Shown in pieces: positions 9,505 to 18,081 of a DNA stretch of 64,000 nt. Numbering within the stretch: the first letter of the stretch is position 1; each line of letters opens with the position of its first letter. Location: NCBI RefSeq assembly GCF_014649835.1, contig NZ_BMTU01000017.1:62001-126000 (forward strand), read 5' to 3'. The notes beneath the pieces are model-generated. The model saw only the letters and a list, made by a program, of their open reading frames with translations. It was not told the origin of the DNA and did no database searches. A program made the translations under genes and the position numbers. The stretch comes from Streptomyces pilosus (GTDB lineage Bacteria; Actinomycetota; Actinomycetes; Streptomycetales; Streptomycetaceae).

Positions 9505-10905
9505 TCAGTGCCGTAGTGCACGGTCCACCAGGGCGCCGGCGGCTCCGGTGTATCCGGCCGGGTCGCACAGGTCGGCAAGCTCGCCCGCGGTCTGTGGCGG
9601 CAGGCCGGGCAGGCCGGCGAGTACCTCGGCCAGGGGGCGGCCGGTGCTGCCCGTCACCCGTGCGGCCTCGGTCGTCAGCTCTGTGGCCGCGGCCTTGCCG
9701 AGCAGCGGGGCAAGGCGGGCGGCCAGCCGCTCCGAGACGATCTGGCTGCCCGTCAGGGCAAGGTTGTCCCGCATCCGTGCGGGCCTGACCTCGAGCCCTT
9801 CGGTGAGCTCGACCGCCGTGTGGGCCGCGCCGCCGGCCAGCCGCAGGCACTCGCGCAGCAGCTGCCACTCCGCGTGCCAGGCGCCGGCGGACCGCTCGTC
9901 CTCCGAGACCAGGCACTGGGTGAGCGCGGCGGCCAGGGCCGGCACCTGCAGGGCCGCGCTGCGCAGCAGGGTGGCGAGCACCGGGTTGCGCTTGTGCGGC
10001 ATGGCGGAGGAGCTGCCGCGGCCGTCCGGGCCGGGCTCGGCGACCTCGCCGACCTCGGTGCGCACCAGCGACTGCACGTCGACGGCCATCTTGCCGAGCG
10101 CGCCGGCCGTGAAGGCCAGGGCGGACGCCAGGTCGGCGACGGGGGTGCGCAGTGCGTGCCAGGGCAGCACGGGCCGGGCGAGGCCGGTCTCGGCGGCGTA
10201 CGCGTCGGCCAGCCGGTCCAGGTAGTGGCCCGGTTCGGGCCGTCGGCCGTCGTCGCCGACGGCCGCGTACTCCAGGTAGCCGGCCAGGGTGCCGGCCGCC
10301 CCGCCGAGCGAGACCGGCAGCCCGCCCTCGTGGACGCGGGCCAGGCGCGCCTCCGCGTCCAGGACCAGTTGCCGCCAGCCCGCGGCCCGCAGCCCGAACG
10401 TCGTCGGTACGGCGTGCAGGGCGAGGGTGCGGCCGACGGCCGGTGTGTCCCGGTGCCGGGCGGCGAGCTGTGCCAGGGCCCGCGCGCTGCGTGCGAGGTC
10501 GGCCCGGACGATACCGAGCACCCGGTGGGCGACCAGCATGGTGCCGGTGTCGAGGATGTCCTGGCTGGTGGAGCCCCGGTGCACGTACTCGGCGGCCCGG
10601 GTGTCCTGTTCGGCCACCACCGCGGTGAACGCCTTCACCAGGCCGACCACCGGGTTGGCGCTCTCCCGGGCGGCGAGCGCCAGCGCCCGCAGGTCGAGCC
10701 GGCCGGCGTCGGCGGCCCGTGTGATGGTGAGGGCGGCCTCCTTCGGTACGGTGCCGAGCGATGCCTGCGCCCGGGCCAGGGCGGCCTCGGCGTCCAGCAT
10801 GGCCTGCAGCCAGGCCCGGTCGCCGGTGGCCGCCTCGGCGGGTGTGCCGGCCCTGACCGGCGACAGCAGCCCGGCGTCCGTGAGCCCGTCGCAGGCCGCG
10901 GTCAC
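9505..10905 (-). CDS. Aspartase/fumarase-superfamily lyase, CreD-like nitrosuccinate lyase
   Basis: A 466-residue lyase with RGSTSQDILDTG near residue 110 and the family signature GSSSAMPHKRNP at about 297-308, the flexible loop carrying the catalytic serine. It is built like 3-carboxymuconate cycloisomerase (PcaB) and CreD. Known CreD releases nitrous acid and fumarate from nitrosuccinate. The GTG start overlaps the stop of the upstream monooxygenase gene, the same pairing as creE-creD and fzmM-fzmL, which is the main reason to prefer nitrosuccinate lyase over adenylosuccinate or carboxymuconate enzymes. Substrate is inferred. Confidence 0.8.
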   Translation of the reverse strand: MTAACDGLTDAGLLSPVRAGTPAEAATGDRAWLQAMLDAEAALARAQASLGTVPKEAALTITRAADAGRLDLRALALAARESANPVVGLVKAFTAVVAEQDTRAAEYVHRGSTSQDILDTGTMLVAHRVLGIVRADLARSARALAQLAARHRDTPAVGRTLALHAVPTTFGLRAAGWRQLVLDAEARLARVHEGGLPVSLGGAAGTLAGYLEYAAVGDDGRRPEPGHYLDRLADAYAAETGLARPVLPWHALRTPVADLASALAFTAGALGKMAVDVQSLVRTEVGEVAEPGPDGRGSSSAMPHKRNPVLATLLRSAALQVPALAAALTQCLVSEDERSAGAWHAEWQLLRECLRLAGGAAHTAVELTEGLEVRPARMRDNLALTGSQIVSERLAARLAPLLGKAAATELTTEAARVTGSTGRPLAEVLAGLPGLPPQTAGELADLCDPAGYTGAAGALVDRALRH

Positions 10906-12881
10906 ACGACCACCCCGGACAGGTCGCCGTCGGCTCCCACCGGCCGTACGCCGACGGGCACGTGGGCCACCGGCGGCAGTGCCAGCACCGAGCGGGCGAT
11001 CGCGTCGGAGTCGCCGAGGGTCACCGAGTCGACGCCGGGCCGGATGCCGGCCGCGGTCACCCAGTGCACCGATTCCGTGGGCACGCCGTAGGCGAAGCGC
11101 CGCGGGTGGGCGCGGCCCCGGCCGTCGAGGAGCCGGTAGGGGCGCTCGGTGACCGCGAGCCCGCCCGTCTGGTAGCTGGTGCCGCCCGCGCCCGCGATCC
11201 GGTACGGCGTCGCCTGGTCGGTGTCGAGCAGGTGCTGCAGCAGCGGGTCGTCGGTGCGGCGCAGGTCCGGCTCGGGCAGCCGGGCCTCGATCAGCGCGGT
11301 GGAGCGCACCGGCTCGCCCGGCACCGCCGTCGACGTCGCGACGTACACCTGGCCGGTGGTGTCGATGCGGACCTGCGTGCCTGGGCCGGTCAGCGTCAGC
11401 ACGCCCGCCTCGATCAGCGCGATCATCTCCTCGATGCGGGAGGCCGGCGGGCCGATCGACAAGAACGCGTTGAGCGGCGTGTACCAGCCCTCCAGGTCGT
11501 CGCGGTGCGAGTCGCCCTCGAGGCCGCCGTGGTCGACCGCGAGCCGGATCTCGTTGCGCAGGTCGCGCAGCACGTCCAGAGCCGCTTTGAGGGGACCGCT
11601 GACGTTGCCCTTGCGGGACTCCTCGACGTCGCGCCGCAGGTAGCCGAGCAGCCAGCCGGTGAATTCCCCGCGGTCGGCGAAGTGGCGTTCCCCGTACGGC
11701 CGCGACAGGCGCTCCCAGTCCCAGCGCTCCCCGGCCGGGATGCCGTAGGAGTCGAGGAGAGCGGCCGGGTCGGCGTCCGGCGCCAGGGCGAGCAGCCGGT
11801 CGGTGAACTCCTCCTTGAGCCCTCCGTCACCGCGCTCGCCCAGCAGCGTGCCGTAGTAGACGCTCTCCACCTCACGGGAGATCAGCGGCCACAGGTCCTC
11901 GCCGAAGCGGACCGGCCGGCCGGTGGCCGAGCGCGCCTGGAGCGTGGCGATGTACTCGGCGGTCAGCAGGCGGGGGTGGTAGCGGCCGGTGGCGCCCTTC
12001 TCGTTCTCGCCCCGTGCGTGGTAGGGGACGCCGCGCCGGGAGAAGGCGTACAGCTTCGGCTCGTTGCCCGAGGGGCGGTAGTGGAGTCCGCCGCCCGGTG
12101 CGCGTTCGAAGCGGCCGCCGCGGCCCAGCGTGAACAGGGCCATGTGGTCGAAGAAGTTCAGGCCGAGCCCGCGCAGCAGTACGTTCTGTCCCGGCCGGAT
12201 GCCGGTCAGGTCCAGGTCGGCCGGGTTGGCCGGGGTGACGTAGGTGAGGTGGTGGATGCGCGCGAGGCTCGCGGTGCGTGCCTCGCGCGCCGACAGCCGG
12301 GCCGGGAGGTGGCCCTGGGCCATCACGACGGCGTCCAGTTCGTTGAGCCGGGTGCCGTCCTGAAGCCGGATGCCCTGGGGGCCGCCGGGCACGCCGTGTG
12401 TGTCGGCCGCGGCGACGGCCCGCGAGCGGTGCACCCGGACCTCGACGTGGGCGGGCGCGGAGCGCACGATGCGCTCGAAGCAGTCCTGGAGGTAGCGGCC
12501 GTAGAAGGCGCGCGTGGGGTAGGAGTCGGGGCCCAGGCGCCGGGCCTCGTCGAGGACGGCGGGGTCGGCCTCGGCCGGGTTGCCGAGCAGGGCCAGGGTC
12601 TGCGCCCACTGGTGGAGGCTGGGGCCGGGCTCGATGGGGCCGTCGATCCGGGCGCTGTCGTCGGTGAAGACGGTGATCTGGGAGGCCACCGTGTTCATCA
12701 GCAGGTGCTGCGACTGCCCGGTGCGCCACACCGTGCCGGCGCCGGGCGCCGAGGGGTCGACGACGTGGACCGTGACCGCGCTGTGCGCGAAGGCGCGGCG
12801 TTCGTTGGCCAGCAGCCGTTCCAGCACCGACAGCCCGCGGGGGCCGGCGCCGATGATGCAGACCTCGAGGGTGCTGCTCAT
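10902..12881 (-). CDS. FAD-dependent N-monooxygenase, CreE/FzmM-like
   Basis: A 659-residue flavoprotein. The FAD site is the N-terminal CIIGAGPRGLSVLERL, followed by VVDPSAPGAGTVWRTGQ and LLMNTVASQITVF, and a second nucleotide-binding segment GQNVLLRGLGLNFFDH lies near residue 240. Length and order fit the family that oxidises L-aspartate in steps to nitrosuccinate. ATG 12881 follows GGAG on the minus strand; the frame stays open far upstream only because of high GC. It overlaps the lyase gene that would cleave its product. Function rests on family resemblance and gene pairing; biochemical substrate is unproven. Confidence 0.8.
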   Translation of the reverse strand: MSSTLEVCIIGAGPRGLSVLERLLANERRAFAHSAVTVHVVDPSAPGAGTVWRTGQSQHLLMNTVASQITVFTDDSARIDGPIEPGPSLHQWAQTLALLGNPAEADPAVLDEARRLGPDSYPTRAFYGRYLQDCFERIVRSAPAHVEVRVHRSRAVAAADTHGVPGGPQGIRLQDGTRLNELDAVVMAQGHLPARLSAREARTASLARIHHLTYVTPANPADLDLTGIRPGQNVLLRGLGLNFFDHMALFTLGRGGRFERAPGGGLHYRPSGNEPKLYAFSRRGVPYHARGENEKGATGRYHPRLLTAEYIATLQARSATGRPVRFGEDLWPLISREVESVYYGTLLGERGDGGLKEEFTDRLLALAPDADPAALLDSYGIPAGERWDWERLSRPYGERHFADRGEFTGWLLGYLRRDVEESRKGNVSGPLKAALDVLRDLRNEIRLAVDHGGLEGDSHRDDLEGWYTPLNAFLSIGPPASRIEEMIALIEAGVLTLTGPGTQVRIDTTGQVYVATSTAVPGEPVRSTALIEARLPEPDLRRTDDPLLQHLLDTDQATPYRIAGAGGTSYQTGGLAVTERPYRLLDGRGRAHPRRFAYGVPTESVHWVTAAGIRPGVDSVTLGDSDAIARSVLALPPVAHVPVGVRPVGADGDLSGVVV

Positions 12882-13233
12882 GCGGATACTCCGTTTCTGG
12901 GCGTGGGAGGGCGGGCGTCCTTGGATGGCAGGAACCGGCCGCCCGCCGTGCGGGACGGTGAGGGGGGCGCCGGGGGCGAAAGGCGCGGGCAGCGGGGCGT
13001 GCGACCCGGCGTGCCGCGCCCCCGGTGCCCGGGCCCCCACCGGGGGCGCGGCGCGCGGGAACCGCCGGTGTGCAGGCCGGGTGACGTCAAGGGGCGCGGC
13101 GGTGGCCCGGGCGGGGTGGGGGTCCGGGCGGGGTGGAGATCCGGGCGGGGTGGAGACCCGGGCGGGGGTCCGGGCGGGGGTCCGGGCGGGGGGTGCGGAC
13201 GGTGGCCGCAGGACCGGCCTGATCCGCCGGAGG
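12882..13233. repeat. Intergenic region with G-rich tandem repeat
   Basis: A 352-base gap between two leftward genes. Bases about 13108-13200 hold a tandem array of units close to GTCCGGGCGGGG, with GTGGAGATCC or GTGGAGACCC insertions, giving many runs of three or more G on the plus strand. Quadruplex formation or transcription pausing upstream of the monooxygenase gene is possible. No gene is seen; the promoter for the monooxygenase-lyase pair may lie here. Confidence 0.6.
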
Positions 13234-14802
13234 CTATGCGGCGGGGCCGGCCGCCAGCAGCCGGGCCAGCTCGAGGCGCTTGATCTTGGTGGTGGCGGTC
13301 TGCGGGAGGTCCTCCAGCCGCCACTGGACGGGATCGCCCAGCGCCGGCAGATCGACCACCGCGGTCTTCCAGGCCAGCTCGTCCAGCGGTGCGTCCCCGC
13401 GCGTGCACACCACCGGCACCGCCCGCCCGTCCGGTCCGCAGATGACGATGACCTCGACCAGTTCCGGCAGGCGGGTGAACAGCTTGTCCTCGATCTCCAG
13501 CGTGGACTGCACACCGGGGATCTCGTCGACCTCGCGGTCCAGCAGGTGCAGGCAGCCGAACCTGGTGCGGTAGCCGAGGTCGCCCATGCGCCACCAGCCG
13601 TCGTTGACCTGCTTCTGCCAGCGCTCGTGCTCACCGAGGTAGGTGACGATCCGCCCGTCGCTTCTGACCTCGATGAAGCCGGGGTTCTCCTTGGAGACCG
13701 GCGCGCCGTTACGGCTGATCACCCGGATGCCGGTCATGCCCACGAACGGCACGCCGACGCAGCGGCCGTTGAAGTCGGCGCCGTCCTTGAGCGAGTAGGT
13801 GCGCGCGGCGATCGGGCCGACCTCGCTCTGCCCGTAGGCCTGGGCGAAGCGCCGGCCCCGGCGGCGGGAGGCCTTCAGCATGGTGTGGACGGTGCGCGGG
13901 TGGATGGCGTCGAAGGTGGAGGAGAAGTACTTCACGTTCGCCAGCGGCCCGCGCGGGTCGTCCGCCAGTTCCTCCCAGCGCAGGAAGGTGTTGGGGTGGG
14001 CCTCGATGAAACCGGGCGGGATCTGCGTGAACAGTTCGCCCACGGTCTGCGGGTCGTCGTCCCTGAGGACGATCAGCGGGTGCCCCTGAAGGATCGAGAT
14101 GGGCATCGCCGTGAACATCCGGGAGTGCACGAACGACACGTGGACCGCGACGGGCTCGCGGCGCCGCACGGTGGCGCCCACGACGGTGGCCTGCGGCCGG
14201 TAGCGGGACTGGAAGCTCATGCCGGTGTGCACGGCCAGCTTCGGGGTGCCGGTGGTGCCGGAGGTGTGGGTGATGAGCGTCGGGTGGTCGATGGGCATGC
14301 TCACCGCGGGCACCCGCTCGACGCCGGCCAGCGAGGCGAACGAGGTCGCTCCCTCGTGCTCGCCGGAGGTCAGCAGCACCTTGCGGGACAGGCCGAAGAC
14401 CTCGCCGGGAAGGTGGTTTTCGAGCTTGTCCTGGTCGGTGACGAGGAACGGCTGCCCGACCCGGCGCAGCAGTTCGGCGACCGTCGCGCCGTCCAGTTTC
14501 GACGACAGCAGCACCGGGATGGCTCCGGTGCGGGCGACGGCGCAGGCGAGGAGGGAGATGTCGAAGCCGTCGCTCTTGTGCACCACGACGTGGTCCCCCG
14601 GGCGCACCTTGACGGACCACAGCCGCGAGGCGAAGTCGTCCACCAGGTCGGCCAGTTCGGTCAGCGTCACGCGCCGGCCGAGGCCGGGGGCGATGTCCAG
14701 GTCGTGGTCGAGGATCACGAAATTCGCCGGATGCCTGGCCGCCGCTCGGTCGAACAGCGTGCCAAGCCTGATTCCCTTGCTTCCTATTCGCTGGAGAAAC
14801 AT
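13234..14802 (-). CDS. AMP-forming acyl/aryl ligase, CreM-like (copy 2)
   Basis: A 522-residue ANL-superfamily enzyme and paralogue of the ligase at 79-1707. It carries THTSGTTGTPK (P-loop) near residue 175, AYGQSEVGP near 325, GDLGYRT near 405 and the C-terminal TATTKIKRLEL with the catalytic lysine. ATG 14802 follows GAGAG by about nine bases. It is the first ligase upstream of the nitrite-forming genes in the leftward run. It could adenylate an aryl acid or catalyse nitrite-dependent diazotisation like CreM/AvaA6. Two divergent copies may handle different substrates or sequential steps. Confidence 0.85.
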   Translation of the reverse strand: MFLQRIGSKGIRLGTLFDRAAARHPANFVILDHDLDIAPGLGRRVTLTELADLVDDFASRLWSVKVRPGDHVVVHKSDGFDISLLACAVARTGAIPVLLSSKLDGATVAELLRRVGQPFLVTDQDKLENHLPGEVFGLSRKVLLTSGEHEGATSFASLAGVERVPAVSMPIDHPTLITHTSGTTGTPKLAVHTGMSFQSRYRPQATVVGATVRRREPVAVHVSFVHSRMFTAMPISILQGHPLIVLRDDDPQTVGELFTQIPPGFIEAHPNTFLRWEELADDPRGPLANVKYFSSTFDAIHPRTVHTMLKASRRRGRRFAQAYGQSEVGPIAARTYSLKDGADFNGRCVGVPFVGMTGIRVISRNGAPVSKENPGFIEVRSDGRIVTYLGEHERWQKQVNDGWWRMGDLGYRTRFGCLHLLDREVDEIPGVQSTLEIEDKLFTRLPELVEVIVICGPDGRAVPVVCTRGDAPLDELAWKTAVVDLPALGDPVQWRLEDLPQTATTKIKRLELARLLAAGPAA

Positions 14803-14932
14803 GTAACCGATCTCTCGTGAATGGCTGCGGATTCCTGAAGGGCATTGCCGAATGTACGGATGTCGGATCGCGGGCCCGAGGGCACTGCGATCTGACGGCC
14901 CCGAGGTGCGGATGACGGGAGTGCGCGGGACG

Positions 14933-15487
14933 TCAGCTCTTTTCGATGACGTCCTTGATACGGGCCAGGGTGTCGTCGAGGTCCTGTCCCAGCTTTGCGG
15001 TCCATTCCGCGACGAACCGCTTGCGGGCGTCCTCGTCGAGGTCTTCGACGATCTTGTGGATTCCGGCGGTGGCCTTGCCCATCCGGAAGTGGTGGACGAG
15101 CCAGGAGGTGTGGTCGCCGGCGTCCTCGACGTCGAAGCCCCAGACCGACTCCTGGTCCTCGCGGGCGTGGGTGAGCATCATCCAGCGGAAGGTCCGGCCG
15201 GGTTCGGCGGCCACCACACGGGCCTCGGTGTACCAGGTGCCGCGCACCAGGGGCGCCCAGCCGACCACGTCCTCGCTGCGCAGATTCTCACCGCGGAAGA
15301 CCGATCCGACCGCCGAGGGCTCCCCCTCGATCCACTCGCCGCCCATGCACTCGGGGCTCCACTCCTTGCTGCGGGCCAGATCGCTGACCACGGAATAGAT
15401 CTTTGCCGGCGTCGCCGAAACGCGGATGCGGGCGTCGAGTTCGAAGAGCGGGGAATTGTTGATGACGGTTTCCGTGTTCGCTGTCAT
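14933..15487 (-). CDS. SRPBCC / polyketide-cyclase-like protein
   Basis: A 184-residue protein with the helix-grip START-like pattern: an N-terminal strand, the VSATPAKIYSVVSDLARSKEW stretch typical of the family (shown here only by its core IYSVVSDLARS), a central GTWYTEARV strand, and a long amphipathic C-terminal helix. These proteins bind hydrophobic ligands and may act as cyclases, aromatases or carriers. ATG 15487 gives the normal domain start. It lies 130 bases upstream of the second ligase and runs in the same direction, so it may belong to that unit. Ligand unknown. Confidence 0.75.
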   Translation of the reverse strand: MTANTETVINNSPLFELDARIRVSATPAKIYSVVSDLARSKEWSPECMGGEWIEGEPSAVGSVFRGENLRSEDVVGWAPLVRGTWYTEARVVAAEPGRTFRWMMLTHAREDQESVWGFDVEDAGDHTSWLVHHFRMGKATAGIHKIVEDLDEDARKRFVAEWTAKLGQDLDDTLARIKDVIEKS

Positions 15488-15714
15488 GGCGGCAATCCTG
15501 CGGCCCGCACGGAACCGGGGCAATCAACCCGTTCGGGGTCCGTCAAGTTCCCTTTCCGGCTCCCGGCCGGAAATCCGGCGGGGCCCTTTTCCCTCCGGGG
15601 AAGAGTGTGAGGAGCGCCGCGGTCACGTCCGGCGGAAATGCTGAGGAAATGACGGGCAGAGCCGGGCCGGCGAAGCGGCACCCCGCCGCTCCTGCCGCCT
15701 TCTCCTGTCCCCCC

Positions 15715-16692
15715 TCAGCCGCGTACGCGCAGGACGAGCTTGCCGCGTACCTTCCCGCCGTCCAGGAGGCGATGGGCCTCGGCCGCCTCGCTCAACGGCA
15801 GTACCTCGGTGGCGCGCGGGCGCAGCAGGCCCGTCGCCAGCAGTGCGTTGATGCCGCGGGCCGCGTCGGCGAGCTGGGCGGTGTCGGCGTGCGAGATGGC
15901 GAAGCCGTGCACGGAACGGTCCCTCAGGTACAGCGGGCCCACGGGCAGCACCGGGCGGGTGCGCAGCCCGGCCAGCAGCACGATCCGGCCCCGGCCGGCC
16001 AGCAGATCCACCGCGGTGTCGAGGTCGTTGCCGCCGGAGGTGTCGACATGGACGTCCACGCCGTCGGGGGCGGCGTCCCGGATCCGCCCGGCGGCATCGC
16101 TCGAGCGGTAGTCGACGACGTGGTGCGCCCCCAGGGACCGTACGTACGGCTCGTCGCGGCCGGAGGCGACGGCGATCACCCGGGCGCCCGCCCGGACCGC
16201 CATCACCACGGCCGCGCTGCCCACGTTGCCGCCGGCGCCGAGCACGGCGACGGTCTCGCCGGCGCGCAGCCGTCCGTGCGTGAACAGCGCCAGGTGCGCG
16301 GTCGCGGCGGGGTGCGCCAGCGCCACGGCGTCCACCGGGTCCACACCGTCGGGCAGGTGGTAGAGCCGGTCCGCCGGGACGACCGCCTGCTCGGCCGCGG
16401 CGCCCTGACGGCCGTCGTGGCCCAGGCTGTTGCACCACACGCGGTCACCGGGGCGGAAACCGGTCGCGGCCGGACCGGCCGCCGCCACCGTGCCGACGAG
16501 GTCACGTCCGATGACGAAGGGGAACTCGACCGGAGTGCGCCAGGCTCCGGAGCGGACGAAGGTGTCCACATGGTTGACGGCGCTCACCTCGATGTCGACC
16601 AGCACGTCGTGCGGGCCGGGTACGGGCGGGGGCAGCTCACCGTGACGGATGACGTCGGGAGAGCCGAGCTGGGTTATGTAAGCGGCACGCAT
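15715..16692 (-). CDS. Zinc-free quinone/NADP oxidoreductase (MDR superfamily)
   Basis: A 325-residue medium-chain reductase. The GroES-like domain starts MRAAYITQLGSPDVI and contains NHVDTFVRSG and IGRDLVGTV. The Rossmann domain has VLGAGGNVGSAAVVMA for NADPH. No structural or catalytic zinc cysteines are seen, so it belongs to the quinone-reductase branch acting on quinones or alpha,beta-unsaturated carbonyls. The open frame extends about 2 kb further upstream by chance; ATG 16692 gives the standard N-terminus. A tailoring role in the cluster or a general detoxification role are both possible. Confidence 0.85.
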   Translation of the reverse strand: MRAAYITQLGSPDVIRHGELPPPVPGPHDVLVDIEVSAVNHVDTFVRSGAWRTPVEFPFVIGRDLVGTVAAAGPAATGFRPGDRVWCNSLGHDGRQGAAAEQAVVPADRLYHLPDGVDPVDAVALAHPAATAHLALFTHGRLRAGETVAVLGAGGNVGSAAVVMAVRAGARVIAVASGRDEPYVRSLGAHHVVDYRSSDAAGRIRDAAPDGVDVHVDTSGGNDLDTAVDLLAGRGRIVLLAGLRTRPVLPVGPLYLRDRSVHGFAISHADTAQLADAARGINALLATGLLRPRATEVLPLSEAAEAHRLLDGGKVRGKLVLRVRG

Positions 16693-16827
16693 GGTCGCCG
16701 AGTCTGCACCGCCCCCGGCCGGTGCGGCGCAGCCGGCGGTGATCGCGGGACACGGTCCGTCAGGTCGGCCCGCTGGTGTGTCAACTCCACGCGGCATGAG
16801 GGCCGTTGCGCCTCTACGCTCCCCAGC

Positions 16828-17283
16828 GTGTCTCTCACCCGCTCCCTCGTACTGTCCGATGTGGCGCCCGGCGACCGGCGGATGACCACGCACGTACGGC
16901 CGCTGATGCGCACCCTGCGGCCCGCGCTGACCGAGGAGGACTTCGACCGGTTCGTCACCGAGGCGCACGCGCAGGGCCTGGTGTTCACCGCCGCGTACGA
17001 CGCCGGCGGTCACTGCACCGCGCTCGCCACGCACCGCGTCCTGGCGACCAGCCGTGGCCGGATCCTCTTCGTCGACGACCTCGTCACCCACCCCGGCCAC
17101 CGCTCGACGGGCATCGCCACCGCCCTGCTGGCCCACCTCACCGAACGCGCCCGCGTGTGCGGCTGCCACCGCGTCGAACTCGACTCCGGCACCGCCAACG
17201 TCACCGCCCACCGCTTCTACCACGTGCGCGGCCTGACCATCGCGGCCCTCCACTTCACCCTGCCCGTCGGTGTCGGGACCTGA
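16828..17283 (+). CDS. GNAT-family N-acetyltransferase
   Basis: A 151-residue GNAT protein. The acetyl-CoA-binding motif A is seen in DDLVTHPGHRSTGIATALL near residue 95 and a C-terminal ANVTAHRFYHVRG matches motif B. GTG 16828 is preferred because SLTRSLVLSDVAPGDRR looks like a conserved N-terminus and a TACGCT box lies just upstream, suggesting leaderless translation; ATG 16882 is the alternative. It is divergent from the quinone reductase with a short shared promoter region. Substrate amine unknown. Confidence 0.75.
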   Translation: MSLTRSLVLSDVAPGDRRMTTHVRPLMRTLRPALTEEDFDRFVTEAHAQGLVFTAAYDAGGHCTALATHRVLATSRGRILFVDDLVTHPGHRSTGIATALLAHLTERARVCGCHRVELDSGTANVTAHRFYHVRGLTIAALHFTLPVGVGT

Positions 17284-17299
17284 CGGTGCCCGCGCCCCG

Positions 17300-17405
17300 G
17301 CCCGCCCCGCCTCAGCCGGGCCCCGACCGGGCCTCGACCGGGGCCCGGCCGGGGCTTGGCCGGGGCCCGGTCGGGGCTTGGCCGGGGCTTGGCCGGGCCG
17401 GTCGA
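17300..17405. repeat. GC-rich degenerate tandem repeat
   Basis: About eight imperfect units alternating GGGGCTTGGCC, GGGGCCCGGTC and GGGCCTCGACC fill the short gap between the acetyltransferase and the DsbA-like gene. It ends just before the AAGGAGG ribosome-binding site of the next gene. Purpose unknown; slippage is the likely origin. Confidence 0.65.
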
Positions 17406-17442
17406 GCGTGTGAGGGACCCGCCGTTGAAGGAGGACACGACC

Positions 17443-18081
17443 GTGCCCGCAGCAGAGCCCGCTCCCACTCCCGTCGACTTCTGGTTCGACCCCGTCTGTC
17501 CGTGGGCGTGGATGACGTCCCGGTGGCTGCTGGAGGTCGCCGCGCACCGGCCCCTGGACATCCGGTGGCATGTCATGAGCCTCGCCGTCCTGAACGAGGG
17601 CCGCGAGGACCTGCCCGAGCGCTACCGCCGGCTGCTGACCGAGGGGTGGGGGCCGGTGCGGGTGGTGACCGCCGCGGCGCACAAGCACGGCGGCGACGTC
17701 ACCGGCCGCCTCTACACCGCGCTGGGCACCCGCATCCACCGGCAGGGGCTCGGCCCGAGCCGGGAGGTCATCGCGGGGGCGCTCGCGGAGGCCGGCCTCG
17801 CACCACACCTGATCGACCACGCCGACCAGGACACCTACGACCGTGAGCTGCGGGCCTCCCACCAGGAGGGCATCGACCGGGTCGGCCAGGAGACCGGCAC
17901 ACCGGTGATCGCCCTGCCCGGCCCCGACGGCACCACGACGGCCTTCTTCGGCCCGGTCCTCACCCCCGCCCCGCGCGGCCGGGCGGCGCTGGACCTGTGG
18001 GACGCCCTGCTGCTCCTGGCCTCCACTCCCGGCTTCTGCGAACTCAAACGCTCCCGCCCCCACGGCCCGGTCTTCGACTGA
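17443..18081 (+). CDS. DsbA-family protein, mycothiol-linked nitroreductase (Rv2466c) type
   Basis: A 212-residue thioredoxin-fold protein beginning with a strand and FWFDPVCPWAW, the active-site region of the Rv2466c group. Here the motif is CPWA rather than CPWC, leaving a single redox cysteine (Cys19). A cis-proline is seen in GTPVIALPG. Family members use mycothiol as reductant and reduce nitro compounds or act as disulfide reductases. GTG 17443 is well supported by AAGGAGG eight bases upstream. A link to nitrogen-oxide chemistry in the cluster is attractive but inferred. Confidence 0.8.
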   Translation: MPAAEPAPTPVDFWFDPVCPWAWMTSRWLLEVAAHRPLDIRWHVMSLAVLNEGREDLPERYRRLLTEGWGPVRVVTAAAHKHGGDVTGRLYTALGTRIHRQGLGPSREVIAGALAEAGLAPHLIDHADQDTYDRELRASHQEGIDRVGQETGTPVIALPGPDGTTTAFFGPVLTPAPRGRAALDLWDALLLLASTPGFCELKRSRPHGPVFD

